Under the pieces are notes generated by a model, which was given only the letters and a program-made list of their open reading frames with translations, was not told the origin of the DNA and did not search any database. This document shows, piece by piece, positions 16,592 through 24,169 of a stretch of 64,000 nt of DNA; the first letter of the stretch is position 1, and each line of letters opens with the position of its first letter. The position numbers were made by a program, and so were the translations under genes. Source of the DNA: JAYZDK01 sp964604165 (lineage in GTDB: Bacteria; Myxococcota_A; UBA796; CAJQPC01); NCBI GenBank assembly GCA_964604165.1, contig CAZRYF010000001.1:62001-126000 (forward strand), given 5' to 3'.

Positions 16592-17373
16592 CAGCTCAAC
16601 CACCGCTTGCGCCGGCGGTAGTGCTTGACGTCTCGATAGCTGCCTTCTGCCTGCCCGCTGCCCAGATAGAACGCCTGGATGTCCGCGTCTTGGCGGAGGC
16701 TCTCGGAGGAACCCTCCAGCACGACTTTTCCCGTCTCAAGAAGGGTGGCCTGGTCTGCCAACTCCAAGGCCATGGCGGCGTTTTGCTCCACCAACAACAC
16801 GCTCACACCTTCGGCATTGATTTCCCGAATCAGGTGGCCCACATCTGCCACGATCCTGGGGGCAAGGCCCAAGGAGGGCTCATCCATGAGCAGAAGTCTG
16901 GGCCGACTCATCAGTGCTCGGGCGATGGCCAGCATCTGCTGCTCCCCGCCGGAGAGAAACCCGGCGGCTTGTCTGCGCCGCTCGGCAAGAATCGGGAAGC
17001 GCGTGAAGTGCCGATCCAACTCCCGGGGGATCTCCCCTTTGGGTGTGGACCATGCACCTGCGCGGAGATTCTCTTCCACGGTCAGCTCCGGCAGAATTCG
17101 TCGGCCCTCCATGACCTGGGAAATGCCTGCCCGAACGATCTCCTCCGGGCCAAGGGAGGTCAGGTCCTGGCCGTCCAGGGTGATGGAGCCCTTGGTGATC
17201 TTGCCGTCGTGAATGTCCAAGAGCCCGGTGATGGCGCGCAGCGTGGTGGTCTTGCCTGCCCCATTCGGGCCCAGCAGTGCTGTCACGCCGCCCGTGGGAA
17301 CGGCAAGGCTGACGCCTCGCAGCACCCGGACGACGTCGTGGTACACCGCTTCGAGGTTTTGAACCTCCAGCAT
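16591..17373 (-). CDS. livF: ABC transporter ATPase, LivF type
   Basis: A 260-residue ATPase with Walker A GPNGAGKTTTLRA, signature LSGGEQQMLAIARAL, Walker B LLLMDEPSLGLAP and EQNAAMALELAD for the switch region, all typical of LivF. It carries a basic C-terminal tail (KHYRRRKRWLS) beyond the usual LivF end, with no known role. It is separated from the binding-protein gene by 18 bases and overlaps livG. Confidence 0.92.
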   Translation of the reverse strand: MLEVQNLEAVYHDVVRVLRGVSLAVPTGGVTALLGPNGAGKTTTLRAITGLLDIHDGKITKGSITLDGQDLTSLGPEEIVRAGISQVMEGRRILPELTVEENLRAGAWSTPKGEIPRELDRHFTRFPILAERRRQAAGFLSGGEQQMLAIARALMSRPRLLLMDEPSLGLAPRIVADVGHLIREINAEGVSVLLVEQNAAMALELADQATLLETGKVVLEGSSESLRQDADIQAFYLGSGQAEGSYRDVKHYRRRKRWLS

Positions 17374-17391
17374 GTGCTCCCCCTGGGCAGG

Positions 17392-18657
17392 TCAGCCCTC
17401 TTCGGGCTTCTCACTGGCCGCGGCGTACTCCCCGACCACGCTCCAGCTTTTGTTCGCGAAGTCGGGCTTGAGCACCCGTGTGGCGGTGCCGGTCTCGTAG
17501 GGAAACGCCTTCAGGCTCAAGGGTTGGATCATCCCGGCGGCGGTCCAGTTGTCGATGGTGGAAAGCTGGGAGAGGAAACCCGAGCGGGTGATGTCTCCCG
17601 CTTCGATGGCCCGCTTGGCGGCCTCCACCTGGACCAGGCCCTGGATGTAGGAGAGCAGGAGGTAGAAGTCCTCGCTGCCCAGCTCGGCGCCGTGGGCGGC
17701 GTAGGCCTTGGTAAAGGCCTCCATTCCGGGCACGTCCTCTCCCCAGAAGGGTAGGCCGTTCACCTGGTGGTACTTGGCGAAGACCGCGGAAGGAATGACC
17801 TCCGGGTTGAAGAATCCGTCGATCCAGGCGGGTGTGTTGCCAATCCAGGTGGGCTGGTAGCCCAGTTGCGCGGCGGTGCCGAGAATGGGGCCTGTGGCGC
17901 TGGGCAGGGTGGTCAGCAGCACCATGTCGGCGCCGGCATCCTTGAGGGAGGTGATCACCGCGGTGAAGTCCTTCTGGCCGGGGGCGACGGTCTGCTCCGA
18001 CACCACTGTCACGCCGTGGTCGGACGCGGCTGCCATCCAGCCTGTGTGTCCGTCCTTGCCGTAGTCATCCTGTTGGTAAATGATGCCGGCCTTGATGGGG
18101 TCTGCGCCTGCACCGGAGACAGCCCAGTCCATGGCACGCCGGGCCTCGAGGATGTAGCTGGGGCCAATGGGGGGGGTGTGCTTGTGCTTGCCCATCTCGC
18201 TGGACAGGGAAGCCGGAAAGGCCACCACGTTGTCCGCCTCGAGCATGGGACGAAGAGGCAAGGTGTTCGGGGTGCCGAAGCTCGTGCCCACGAAAAGCAC
18301 GTTCTCGGAGATCTCCTTGAAGGCCTGGGTGGACTTCTGGGGGTTGTAGCCGTGGTCGCGTTCCACAAGCTCCACGGACCAGCCTTCCGGGAGCAGACCG
18401 GAGTTGCCCGCGTTGATCTGGGCGGCCAGGAGACGCTTTCCAGCGGCATAGGGCTTTCCGATGACAGCGGCGGGTCCGCTCTCATCGTTCAGCGCGCCAA
18501 TGCGAATGGTCTTGGCTTTCAGGTCGACACCCTTGTCGGCCTTCAGCTCAGCAGCAGGGGCATCTGTGGCAGGCGTCTCATCGGTGGCTGGTTCTCCGCC
18601 ACAAGCGAGCAGGGTAGCGGTGAGAAGAAGGGTGCCGAGACGGCGTGGGTCGATCAT
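17392..18657 (-). CDS. ABC transporter substrate-binding lipoprotein, LivK type
   Basis: A 421-residue type I periplasmic binding protein. The signal peptide ends in a lipobox (LLAC, Cys19), followed by an acidic/Ala-rich linker (GGEPATDETPATDAP), so it is probably membrane-anchored rather than free. The two-lobed fold is recognised from IRIGALNDESGPAA at the N-terminus, the AGIIYQQDDYGKDG region and DMVLLTTLPSATGPIL. GGAG lies about five bases before the ATG. It is the first gene of the operon running to 12041. The ligand is unknown; the aligned acyl-CoA ligase argues for an organic acid. Confidence 0.9.
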   Translation of the reverse strand: MIDPRRLGTLLLTATLLACGGEPATDETPATDAPAAELKADKGVDLKAKTIRIGALNDESGPAAVIGKPYAAGKRLLAAQINAGNSGLLPEGWSVELVERDHGYNPQKSTQAFKEISENVLFVGTSFGTPNTLPLRPMLEADNVVAFPASLSSEMGKHKHTPPIGPSYILEARRAMDWAVSGAGADPIKAGIIYQQDDYGKDGHTGWMAAASDHGVTVVSEQTVAPGQKDFTAVITSLKDAGADMVLLTTLPSATGPILGTAAQLGYQPTWIGNTPAWIDGFFNPEVIPSAVFAKYHQVNGLPFWGEDVPGMEAFTKAYAAHGAELGSEDFYLLLSYIQGLVQVEAAKRAIEAGDITRSGFLSQLSTIDNWTAAGMIQPLSLKAFPYETGTATRVLKPDFANKSWSVVGEYAAASEKPEEG

Positions 18658-18742
18658 GGGGGCTCCAGAGACGGGAATATTGATTCAGCCACGGCCCATA
18701 ACAGAAAAACCAGGAAACGGCGAAGCGAACCGGGCGATGTCA

Positions 18743-18756
18743 GCCCTTTGAAGGGC
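18743..18756. repeat. short palindrome in the intergenic region upstream of the liv-type operon
   Basis: GCCCTTTGAAGGGC is a 14-base near-perfect palindrome. It lies 22 bases beyond the stop of the gene at 18779 and 86 bases upstream of the LivK-type start. It could be a weak terminator or an operator. The 121-base gap shows no confident -35/-10 pair. Confidence 0.3.
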
Positions 18757-18778
18757 ACAATGGGTGTCTCTTTCCGGG

Positions 18779-19303
18779 CTAGAAGTCGTCCAGGTACTCA
18801 TCCCAGACCAGCACTGGAGTGACGGACTCTCCGTTGACTTCCACGGTGAGCCGGTACTCAACCGTTTCAGCAGCGCAAGGCTCAGAGGCCACGTCCACCA
18901 CCATGTGGAGGGTCCCTGCAGCGTTCGAGGTCCAGTCGACCTCAGGGCACTGGGCTTCTTCAGGCGGGGGAGTGAAGGAGCACTCCATGTTGTCTGTCAT
19001 CCAGAGCTCGTAGTCCGCAAAGGGCAGGGACTGCTCCCAGGTGATGAGCAGGACGGGATCGAACGATGTGGCATCGGAGACCGTGTCTACCTGGGCCAGC
19101 AGCTCATCCCCTTCTTCGAGCTCCACACTCCAGACATCGATGTACCAGTCCGTGCAGTCCAGGGTGCCGAGGGTGCCAGCAAGTTCTTGGGTCTCGCCGG
19201 TGTCCTCTGGAGTGTTGTCGGACGGGTCCTTTAGACACCCGGCCAGCAGGAGTGGAACCAGCAACACGGGTCCAAGGGGGGGGCTTTGGGTCTTCACAGT
19301 CAT
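18779..19303 (-). CDS. lipoprotein of unknown function
   Basis: A 174-residue lipoprotein (lipobox LLAGC, Cys23) with a linker containing NTPEDTGETQE. The mature domain has six Cys residues and a pattern of strands with Trp and Asp (DCTDWYIDVWSVELEEGDELLAQV) that resembles the bacterial pre-peptidase C-terminal fold, which aids secretion or binding. That match is tentative. Its ATG overlaps the stop of the VCBS lipoprotein by four bases (ATGA), so the two are co-translated. Confidence 0.75.
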   Translation of the reverse strand: MTVKTQSPPLGPVLLVPLLLAGCLKDPSDNTPEDTGETQELAGTLGTLDCTDWYIDVWSVELEEGDELLAQVDTVSDATSFDPVLLITWEQSLPFADYELWMTDNMECSFTPPPEEAQCPEVDWTSNAAGTLHMVVDVASEPCAAETVEYRLTVEVNGESVTPVLVWDEYLDDF

Positions 19304-21210
19304 TCGTCCTCACAAAAGGGTCCGCCCCAGATCACGCCGTTGTTCATCTCGGAGCACTCGTCGTGTTGTCCAGATCCGGTGCCGTCATCATCCACGACCA
19401 GCCACAAGCTGCTCGCATCCGTCAGGTCGTCTGCATCCACCTCGAACACAACGGTCTCGCTGGTCCAGCCCGCATCGAGGCCGCCAGCAATGGAGGCGGT
19501 GGCGACAAGCCGGTCGGCGCCGTTCACCGTGGCGTACAAAGCGAGGGGGGCCCACCCGGTGGCCTGGTCAATGCCTCGGTTGATGGCCCGGGCGGAGACG
19601 TACACAAGGCCGGCCTCGCACTCCGCGCAGACATCAATGATCTCCCCGGTAAAGTCCACGCCGTCGGCGTTTGACCCGGCGTCTCTGCTGGGGGCTGCAT
19701 GCCAGGTGTTGTAGGACCGGAAGTTCGGCGTGGCGGTCGTCGGGACGGTGAGGTCGTCATCGATGTTGGTGATGCCGTAAGCATGCTGGTTCCATACCTT
19801 GCGCGTACTTGCCCAGGAGTCATTGGCATCGCCAAACACGGTCATCGCGGCGCTGTAGCCGTCGTGGCACACCAGGATCTCCGCGTGTCCGTCCGCATCC
19901 ACATCCGCGATCACCGGGTAGTCAAACATGGTGGCGGAGGCGTGGTTGGGGGTCTGGTACTTGACGGTTCCTGTCGCCCCTTCGTAGGCCACCATCTGGA
20001 TCTCGTCGATGTAGACCACCTCGAGATCTCCGTCGCCCTCAAAGTCAAAGATCGATGCCCCCGTGGCCCCGCTTTCATCTTGTACCGTGGCTTGCCAGAG
20101 TACGGTCCCATCGTGGTTCAAGGTCCACAGGGTGTTGCCGCCCGCCACCACGATCTCCACCTGCCCGTCTCCGTCCAGGTCGGCGATCGCCGGTGGGGAG
20201 AGGATGTTCGCCCCTGGAATGGGGTTGGGCCCCCAGAGGATCGAGCCGTCGGTGTCCACGGCCCGAACGTCCGCGTGGGAGACCATGACGGCCTCCCCCT
20301 CCACGTCGGCATCCAGGTTGGCCACGGCGACCATCGCATCCTGTTGCATGGGTTGGTAGACCAGCGCGACCCCCTCTGGGCTGTACATGGCGTTGCCCAC
20401 GATGACTTCCTCCACCCCATCCAGATCCAGGTCGGCCACGGCCGGCACGGATGCCTCGGAGAGGGTGTACTGGCCGAAGGTGGTGATGCCGTAGGAGCCC
20501 CGGCCGTGTGCGCCCACTCCCCGGGTGCTGCCATCGGCGTTCAGAATCACCCGTCCGGCTATGATCTCCACGTGGCCGTCGTGATCCATGTCGGAGATCA
20601 CCGGGGCCGTGGCATAGTCAAAGTCCAGTCCCACAAAGTGGTCGGACTCCCAGAGGAGAAAGCCCGCGTTGTTGAAGAGCTTGATGGTGTAGTCGCCCAC
20701 GGCCATGAGGGAGTTTGCGTACTCGTTCACCACGACGATGTCCGGGTTGCCGTCTCCGGTGACATCGCCCACCGCGGCGGGAGAACCGTAGCCCGCGGCG
20801 GCTGAGAGCGTCATGACGAGACCGGAGCCGTCGCCTCGGTAGACCCGAATGGTTCCGGTTCCGATTCCATAGCCCTCGTTGACCAGGACTTCTGGAAGCC
20901 CGTCACCATCCAGGTCGGCCACCACAGGCATGGCCATGCAGCCGACATTGCCGGCCTCCCACTCCACCACGGGGGTAAAGCCGCCGGTCTCGCCGGAAGC
21001 GCAGTTGTCTCCTTTACCCACATCTTCGGCTGTGGGTTCCTCCAGGTCGCACTCCTCGGGGACCTCCGGGGGTTCATAGGGCTCGCCGGTGTCCGTGGGT
21101 TCCCCGGGGGTGGTGACTGGCTTGTCCCTGCCCTTCAAATTGTAGTCAGTGCAGCCGGCTTGCAGGCCAAGGAACAACAGGGAGGAGAAAGCAATCACGG
21201 GGCGCTCCAT
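19300..21210 (-). CDS. VCBS/FG-GAP repeat lipoprotein
   Basis: A 636-residue lipoprotein (LQAGC, Cys20) with a Thr/Pro/Glu/Asp linker containing TDTGEPYEPPEVPEE. At least seven FG-GAP/VCBS-type repeats follow, each with a D-x-D-x-D-G calcium-like loop: VVADLDGDGLPEVLV, AVGDVTGDGNPDIVV, VISDMDHDGHVEII, AVADLDLDGVEEVIV, AIADLDGDGQVEIVV, SIFDFEGDGDLEVVY and VIADVDADGHAEILV. They should form a beta-propeller. The C-terminal 120 residues, starting near CAECEAGLVYVSARAINRG, look like a CARDB-type adhesion domain with paired Cys. A surface adhesin or ligand-binding role is inferred. It begins the two-gene unit with 18779-19303. Confidence 0.88.
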   Translation of the reverse strand: MERPVIAFSSLLFLGLQAGCTDYNLKGRDKPVTTPGEPTDTGEPYEPPEVPEECDLEEPTAEDVGKGDNCASGETGGFTPVVEWEAGNVGCMAMPVVADLDGDGLPEVLVNEGYGIGTGTIRVYRGDGSGLVMTLSAAAGYGSPAAVGDVTGDGNPDIVVVNEYANSLMAVGDYTIKLFNNAGFLLWESDHFVGLDFDYATAPVISDMDHDGHVEIIAGRVILNADGSTRGVGAHGRGSYGITTFGQYTLSEASVPAVADLDLDGVEEVIVGNAMYSPEGVALVYQPMQQDAMVAVANLDADVEGEAVMVSHADVRAVDTDGSILWGPNPIPGANILSPPAIADLDGDGQVEIVVAGGNTLWTLNHDGTVLWQATVQDESGATGASIFDFEGDGDLEVVYIDEIQMVAYEGATGTVKYQTPNHASATMFDYPVIADVDADGHAEILVCHDGYSAAMTVFGDANDSWASTRKVWNQHAYGITNIDDDLTVPTTATPNFRSYNTWHAAPSRDAGSNADGVDFTGEIIDVCAECEAGLVYVSARAINRGIDQATGWAPLALYATVNGADRLVATASIAGGLDAGWTSETVVFEVDADDLTDASSLWLVVDDDGTGSGQHDECSEMNNGVIWGGPFCEDE

Positions 21211-21256
21211 ACGGATTCCGCCGCCTTATAGCGCCTTTTTGGCTGGGTTTGCAGGA

Positions 21257-22048
21257 CTATTTTCGCTTGGTTTCGTGGACCCGCACGTCCATGATTCGGC
21301 CGTAACGGTCATAGAGCGTGGCTTTGTCGTAGCTGTTGTTCCAAACCGGCGTGGGAGAGCCCAGAAAGACCGTGAGCTGTTCTCGGGGATCGGTCTGGTG
21401 CACGCCTTCACCGGAGTGGATTCGAATGGTGTGCCCCGGCGGAATGGTCAGCGCTGGCATGACCCACCGATCCCCCGAGGCATCATTCAAGGCGTATCCC
21501 TCCAGGTTCAGCGGGTGGTTTGTGATGTTGCAGACGCGGAGGTACTCGCCGTTGACGTTTTCTCTGTCGTCGCCGGCGGCGTTGGCGTGAAAGGAGGTCA
21601 TGTGCAGATCACCGCGGTAGCCTTCGGTGCTCCAGATCCCCCGGCGGGCTCGCTGGGCCCTTTCCTGGGCGGCCAGGAGGGCCGAAACATCCAGTTCCTC
21701 GTCCACGGGAGGTATCAGGAAGAGATGTGCCAGCCCCAAGCTCAGAAGGTGCTCCGAGAGCTGCTTGCCGTCGACCGAGGCGCCCGCCACGATCCGACCA
21801 TACCCATCCCGCTCGGTGGCTCCCGTGTGCAAAAGCACCGTGCCACTGGAGAGAAAGGCCTGGGTCGCGTCCCGGCCCTCCACGGCGTAGGGCTCGGAGG
21901 GGGACAACTCCGGGGTGTTGACCGAGGAAAGGCGCACCTTCTCCCCGGTGGAGAGCGTAAAAGTGTCGCCATCGTACACGTTGGTGACGACGACCTCGCG
22001 GGGGCTGCCGGCCAGGGCGGAAGCAAAGAGTAGAAGCGTAAGATTCAT
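21257..22048 (-). CDS. exported thermonuclease-like protein with lamin-tail domain
   Basis: A 263-residue exported protein: signal peptide (MNLTLLLFASALAG), staphylococcal-nuclease domain (about 18-145) and lamin-tail domain (about 150-260). In the nuclease part DGDTF, the Arg in VRLSSVNTPE and the Arg in DGYGRIVAG match Asp21, Arg35 and Arg87 of the Staphylococcus enzyme, and Glu43 is kept. The calcium ligand Asp40 is Asn here (VNTPE), so metal use may differ. The lamin-tail part shows EYLRVCNITNHPLNLEGYAL. It overlaps the aspartyl protease-TPR gene by four bases. It is probably a secreted DNase; activity is inferred. Confidence 0.88.
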   Translation of the reverse strand: MNLTLLLFASALAGSPREVVVTNVYDGDTFTLSTGEKVRLSSVNTPELSPSEPYAVEGRDATQAFLSSGTVLLHTGATERDGYGRIVAGASVDGKQLSEHLLSLGLAHLFLIPPVDEELDVSALLAAQERAQRARRGIWSTEGYRGDLHMTSFHANAAGDDRENVNGEYLRVCNITNHPLNLEGYALNDASGDRWVMPALTIPPGHTIRIHSGEGVHQTDPREQLTVFLGSPTPVWNNSYDKATLYDRYGRIMDVRVHETKRK

Positions 22049-24063
22049 GGCGATTGGGTGGTGGCCAGGGCATCCAGCCGACGGAATTGCCAGAGGTGGT
22101 ACAGCATCTCCGGAGAGTATCGGGCGGCCTTCCAGGAGGCTTCCCGCGCCGCCTTGTAGTTCCCCAGACCCACTTGCACCACCGCGAGCGTGTCCAGGAA
22201 ATCCGACCGGTGGGGGTCTTGCTCCAGTGCCTGTTCAATGAAATGGAGCGCCTGTTCCAACTCAGACTGCGCCATGCCCCGGTACCACGCCTCGCAGTTT
22301 GCCTTTGAGGTCTTGGCCTCGACGGGGTCGCAGTCCCTCTTCAGGCCTTCTTCCATGGCACGTCTTGCGCCTGTTGGATCTCCATGGAGCATGAGCGCGG
22401 CTGAGATGAAGTCGTGGGGGAGGGACTCGTGGTGTAGCCGGTTCTTCGCCCGCTCCAGGTCTGCGAGGAAGGTGCCTGCCAGCTCGGGCAGTGCCGCAGC
22501 GAGCAACCCGTAGGACCAGAGGGCGTATCCATCGGTTGGATAGAGGTCCAGGCGCCGCCGCAAGTGGGCTACCGCGGCATAGGCATCCCCCTCTGCGAGG
22601 GCCAGCTGCGCTCGGCGGTGCAGAAAAGCGTCCGGGTTCTCCCGCAGTTGAGAGGCCCGCCGCAAGGCCGCCCCTGCGTTTTCGGTTTTGCCTGTGGCCA
22701 TGGCCACATCGGCGAGGGCAATGTAGGCAATCGCGTCGTTGGGGCGGGCGTCCCGCGCAGCGTGGGCCAGGCGCTCCGCTGCCTCCAATTGTTCCGCCAG
22801 CACGAGGGAGTTGACCGAAGCGAGGATTTCTCCGTGATCGACCAGGTCGCCTGCCCCGACTGCAGCGGTATTGGCAAGGGCCTGGTGGAAGCGGCCACCG
22901 CTCCTCAAGAGGAGGGTCAGGGTGATCAGGGCTTCTGCATCTTGGGAGTGAACGTCCAGGTATGCGCTTAGATCGTCCAGGGCGTCGTCATAGTGGGCCT
23001 GGGCCAGGTGCATGCGGGCGCGAAAGAGTCCTCGGTCCGGGTCCTGTCCGTACCGCTTGAGGTCCTGCTCCAGCAGCACCTGGTGACCGTCCAACTGCCG
23101 GGCCTTTCGGTGGGAGGGCAGAAGCGCGAACTGCTGGCCTGGGAAGTCAATGATGACCCGGTGGTTGGAGAGCACCGCGTGCCCCAGGAGGCCCGTGAGG
23201 CGCGGGGGTCCTATACGCTGTTGGTTCTTGTAGTTCAGCCAGGTGGCGGATCCAGGGGACTCCACCACCGCGCCCCCGAGCTCCACGCGCACGATGGGGA
23301 CCCTTCGGGTCTCTCGATAGAATGCGGACAGGGGCACATCTTCCGAGGCCCCGATGCCGAAGATCGGCTCCTGTCCCTCCCTTGCCAGCACCTCAAAACC
23401 CTCTCCGGTTGAGCCTGACAAGAGGATTCTGCGTGCGCCTGTGTCCAGCTCCAGGTGAAGTGAGCGGCTGACCTGAACCTCGCCGCCCAGTCCCGCATGA
23501 AGGGTCACTGGCACCAGGACATGCTGGCCGTCGAAGGTCATGGGAACCGCGGCGTCGGGCAGTCGAATGGACCCGGGACGACCAAGTTCGAGGACATCCG
23601 CCTGGTAGTCAATGACCATCACCAACCCCGCCCAGACGTTGTTTCCCAGGATCCCGTCGATAGGCATCCAGCCGGCATGAGAAGGAAGTCCCGGCACACC
23701 AATGGCCACCTCCACATCCCGAACCTCCAGTCCTCCAAGGGAAATGCTGGAGAGCAACCCTTCCACCAGGGCAGACTGTCCCCCCAAACCTGAGAGGGTG
23801 CTGTTCGACATTTTGCCAGTGATTCCCAGCCGTTCAGCGAGGGCGCTCGAGATCGCGGAGATGCCCGCGCCTGTGTCCACCAGGAAAATCCCCTTTTCGC
23901 CGTTGGGAAGAAGCGCTTGGATGTAGAGCTTCTCCGCTCCGGGCGCGGAACGAAGCAGGTCGAGTGTGACCCGGTCCCTTGTCTTCTCCCCCGGCGTGTG
24001 GACTCCTGCACAGGCGGAGAAGATCCACAGGGTGAGGCAGGCGAAAAGAAGACGGGAACGCAT
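22045..24063 (-). CDS. lipoprotein with two retropepsin-like aspartyl protease domains and TPRs
   Basis: A 672-residue lipoprotein (FSAC, Cys18). The first protease-like domain has FLVDTGAGISAIS (Asp63) and GILGNNVW; a second DTG, in LELDTGARRILLSG (Asp207), is followed by LTGLLGHAVLSNHRVIIDF. Retropepsins work as dimers of single DTG domains, so two copies in one chain could form a single-chain enzyme like pepsin. From about residue 340 the protein is helical TPR repeats (for example DRGLFRARMHLAQAHYDDAL). The start at 24063 has GGAG five bases upstream and gives the signal peptide; the open frame further upstream does not read as protein. It is coupled to the nuclease downstream. Confidence 0.87.
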   Translation of the reverse strand: MRSRLLFACLTLWIFSACAGVHTPGEKTRDRVTLDLLRSAPGAEKLYIQALLPNGEKGIFLVDTGAGISAISSALAERLGITGKMSNSTLSGLGGQSALVEGLLSSISLGGLEVRDVEVAIGVPGLPSHAGWMPIDGILGNNVWAGLVMVIDYQADVLELGRPGSIRLPDAAVPMTFDGQHVLVPVTLHAGLGGEVQVSRSLHLELDTGARRILLSGSTGEGFEVLAREGQEPIFGIGASEDVPLSAFYRETRRVPIVRVELGGAVVESPGSATWLNYKNQQRIGPPRLTGLLGHAVLSNHRVIIDFPGQQFALLPSHRKARQLDGHQVLLEQDLKRYGQDPDRGLFRARMHLAQAHYDDALDDLSAYLDVHSQDAEALITLTLLLRSGGRFHQALANTAAVGAGDLVDHGEILASVNSLVLAEQLEAAERLAHAARDARPNDAIAYIALADVAMATGKTENAGAALRRASQLRENPDAFLHRRAQLALAEGDAYAAVAHLRRRLDLYPTDGYALWSYGLLAAALPELAGTFLADLERAKNRLHHESLPHDFISAALMLHGDPTGARRAMEEGLKRDCDPVEAKTSKANCEAWYRGMAQSELEQALHFIEQALEQDPHRSDFLDTLAVVQVGLGNYKAAREASWKAARYSPEMLYHLWQFRRLDALATTQSP

Positions 24064-24108
24064 GGGGCTCCGTGGAGACGGGAGGGATAACCCGCCCCTC
24101 GGGATGGA

Positions 24109-24129
24109 GGTTCCCTGGACCGGGAAACC
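24109..24129. repeat. imperfect inverted repeat between divergent genes
   Basis: GGTTCCC and GGGAAACC flank six bases in the 106-base gap between the divergent starts at 24063 and 24170. It may be an operator for one or both genes. No convincing promoter hexamers are visible. Confidence 0.25.
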
Positions 24130-24169
24130 AATGCCGGCGGCGGGCGTTATGAGCGTGGCAGGAGGTTCC

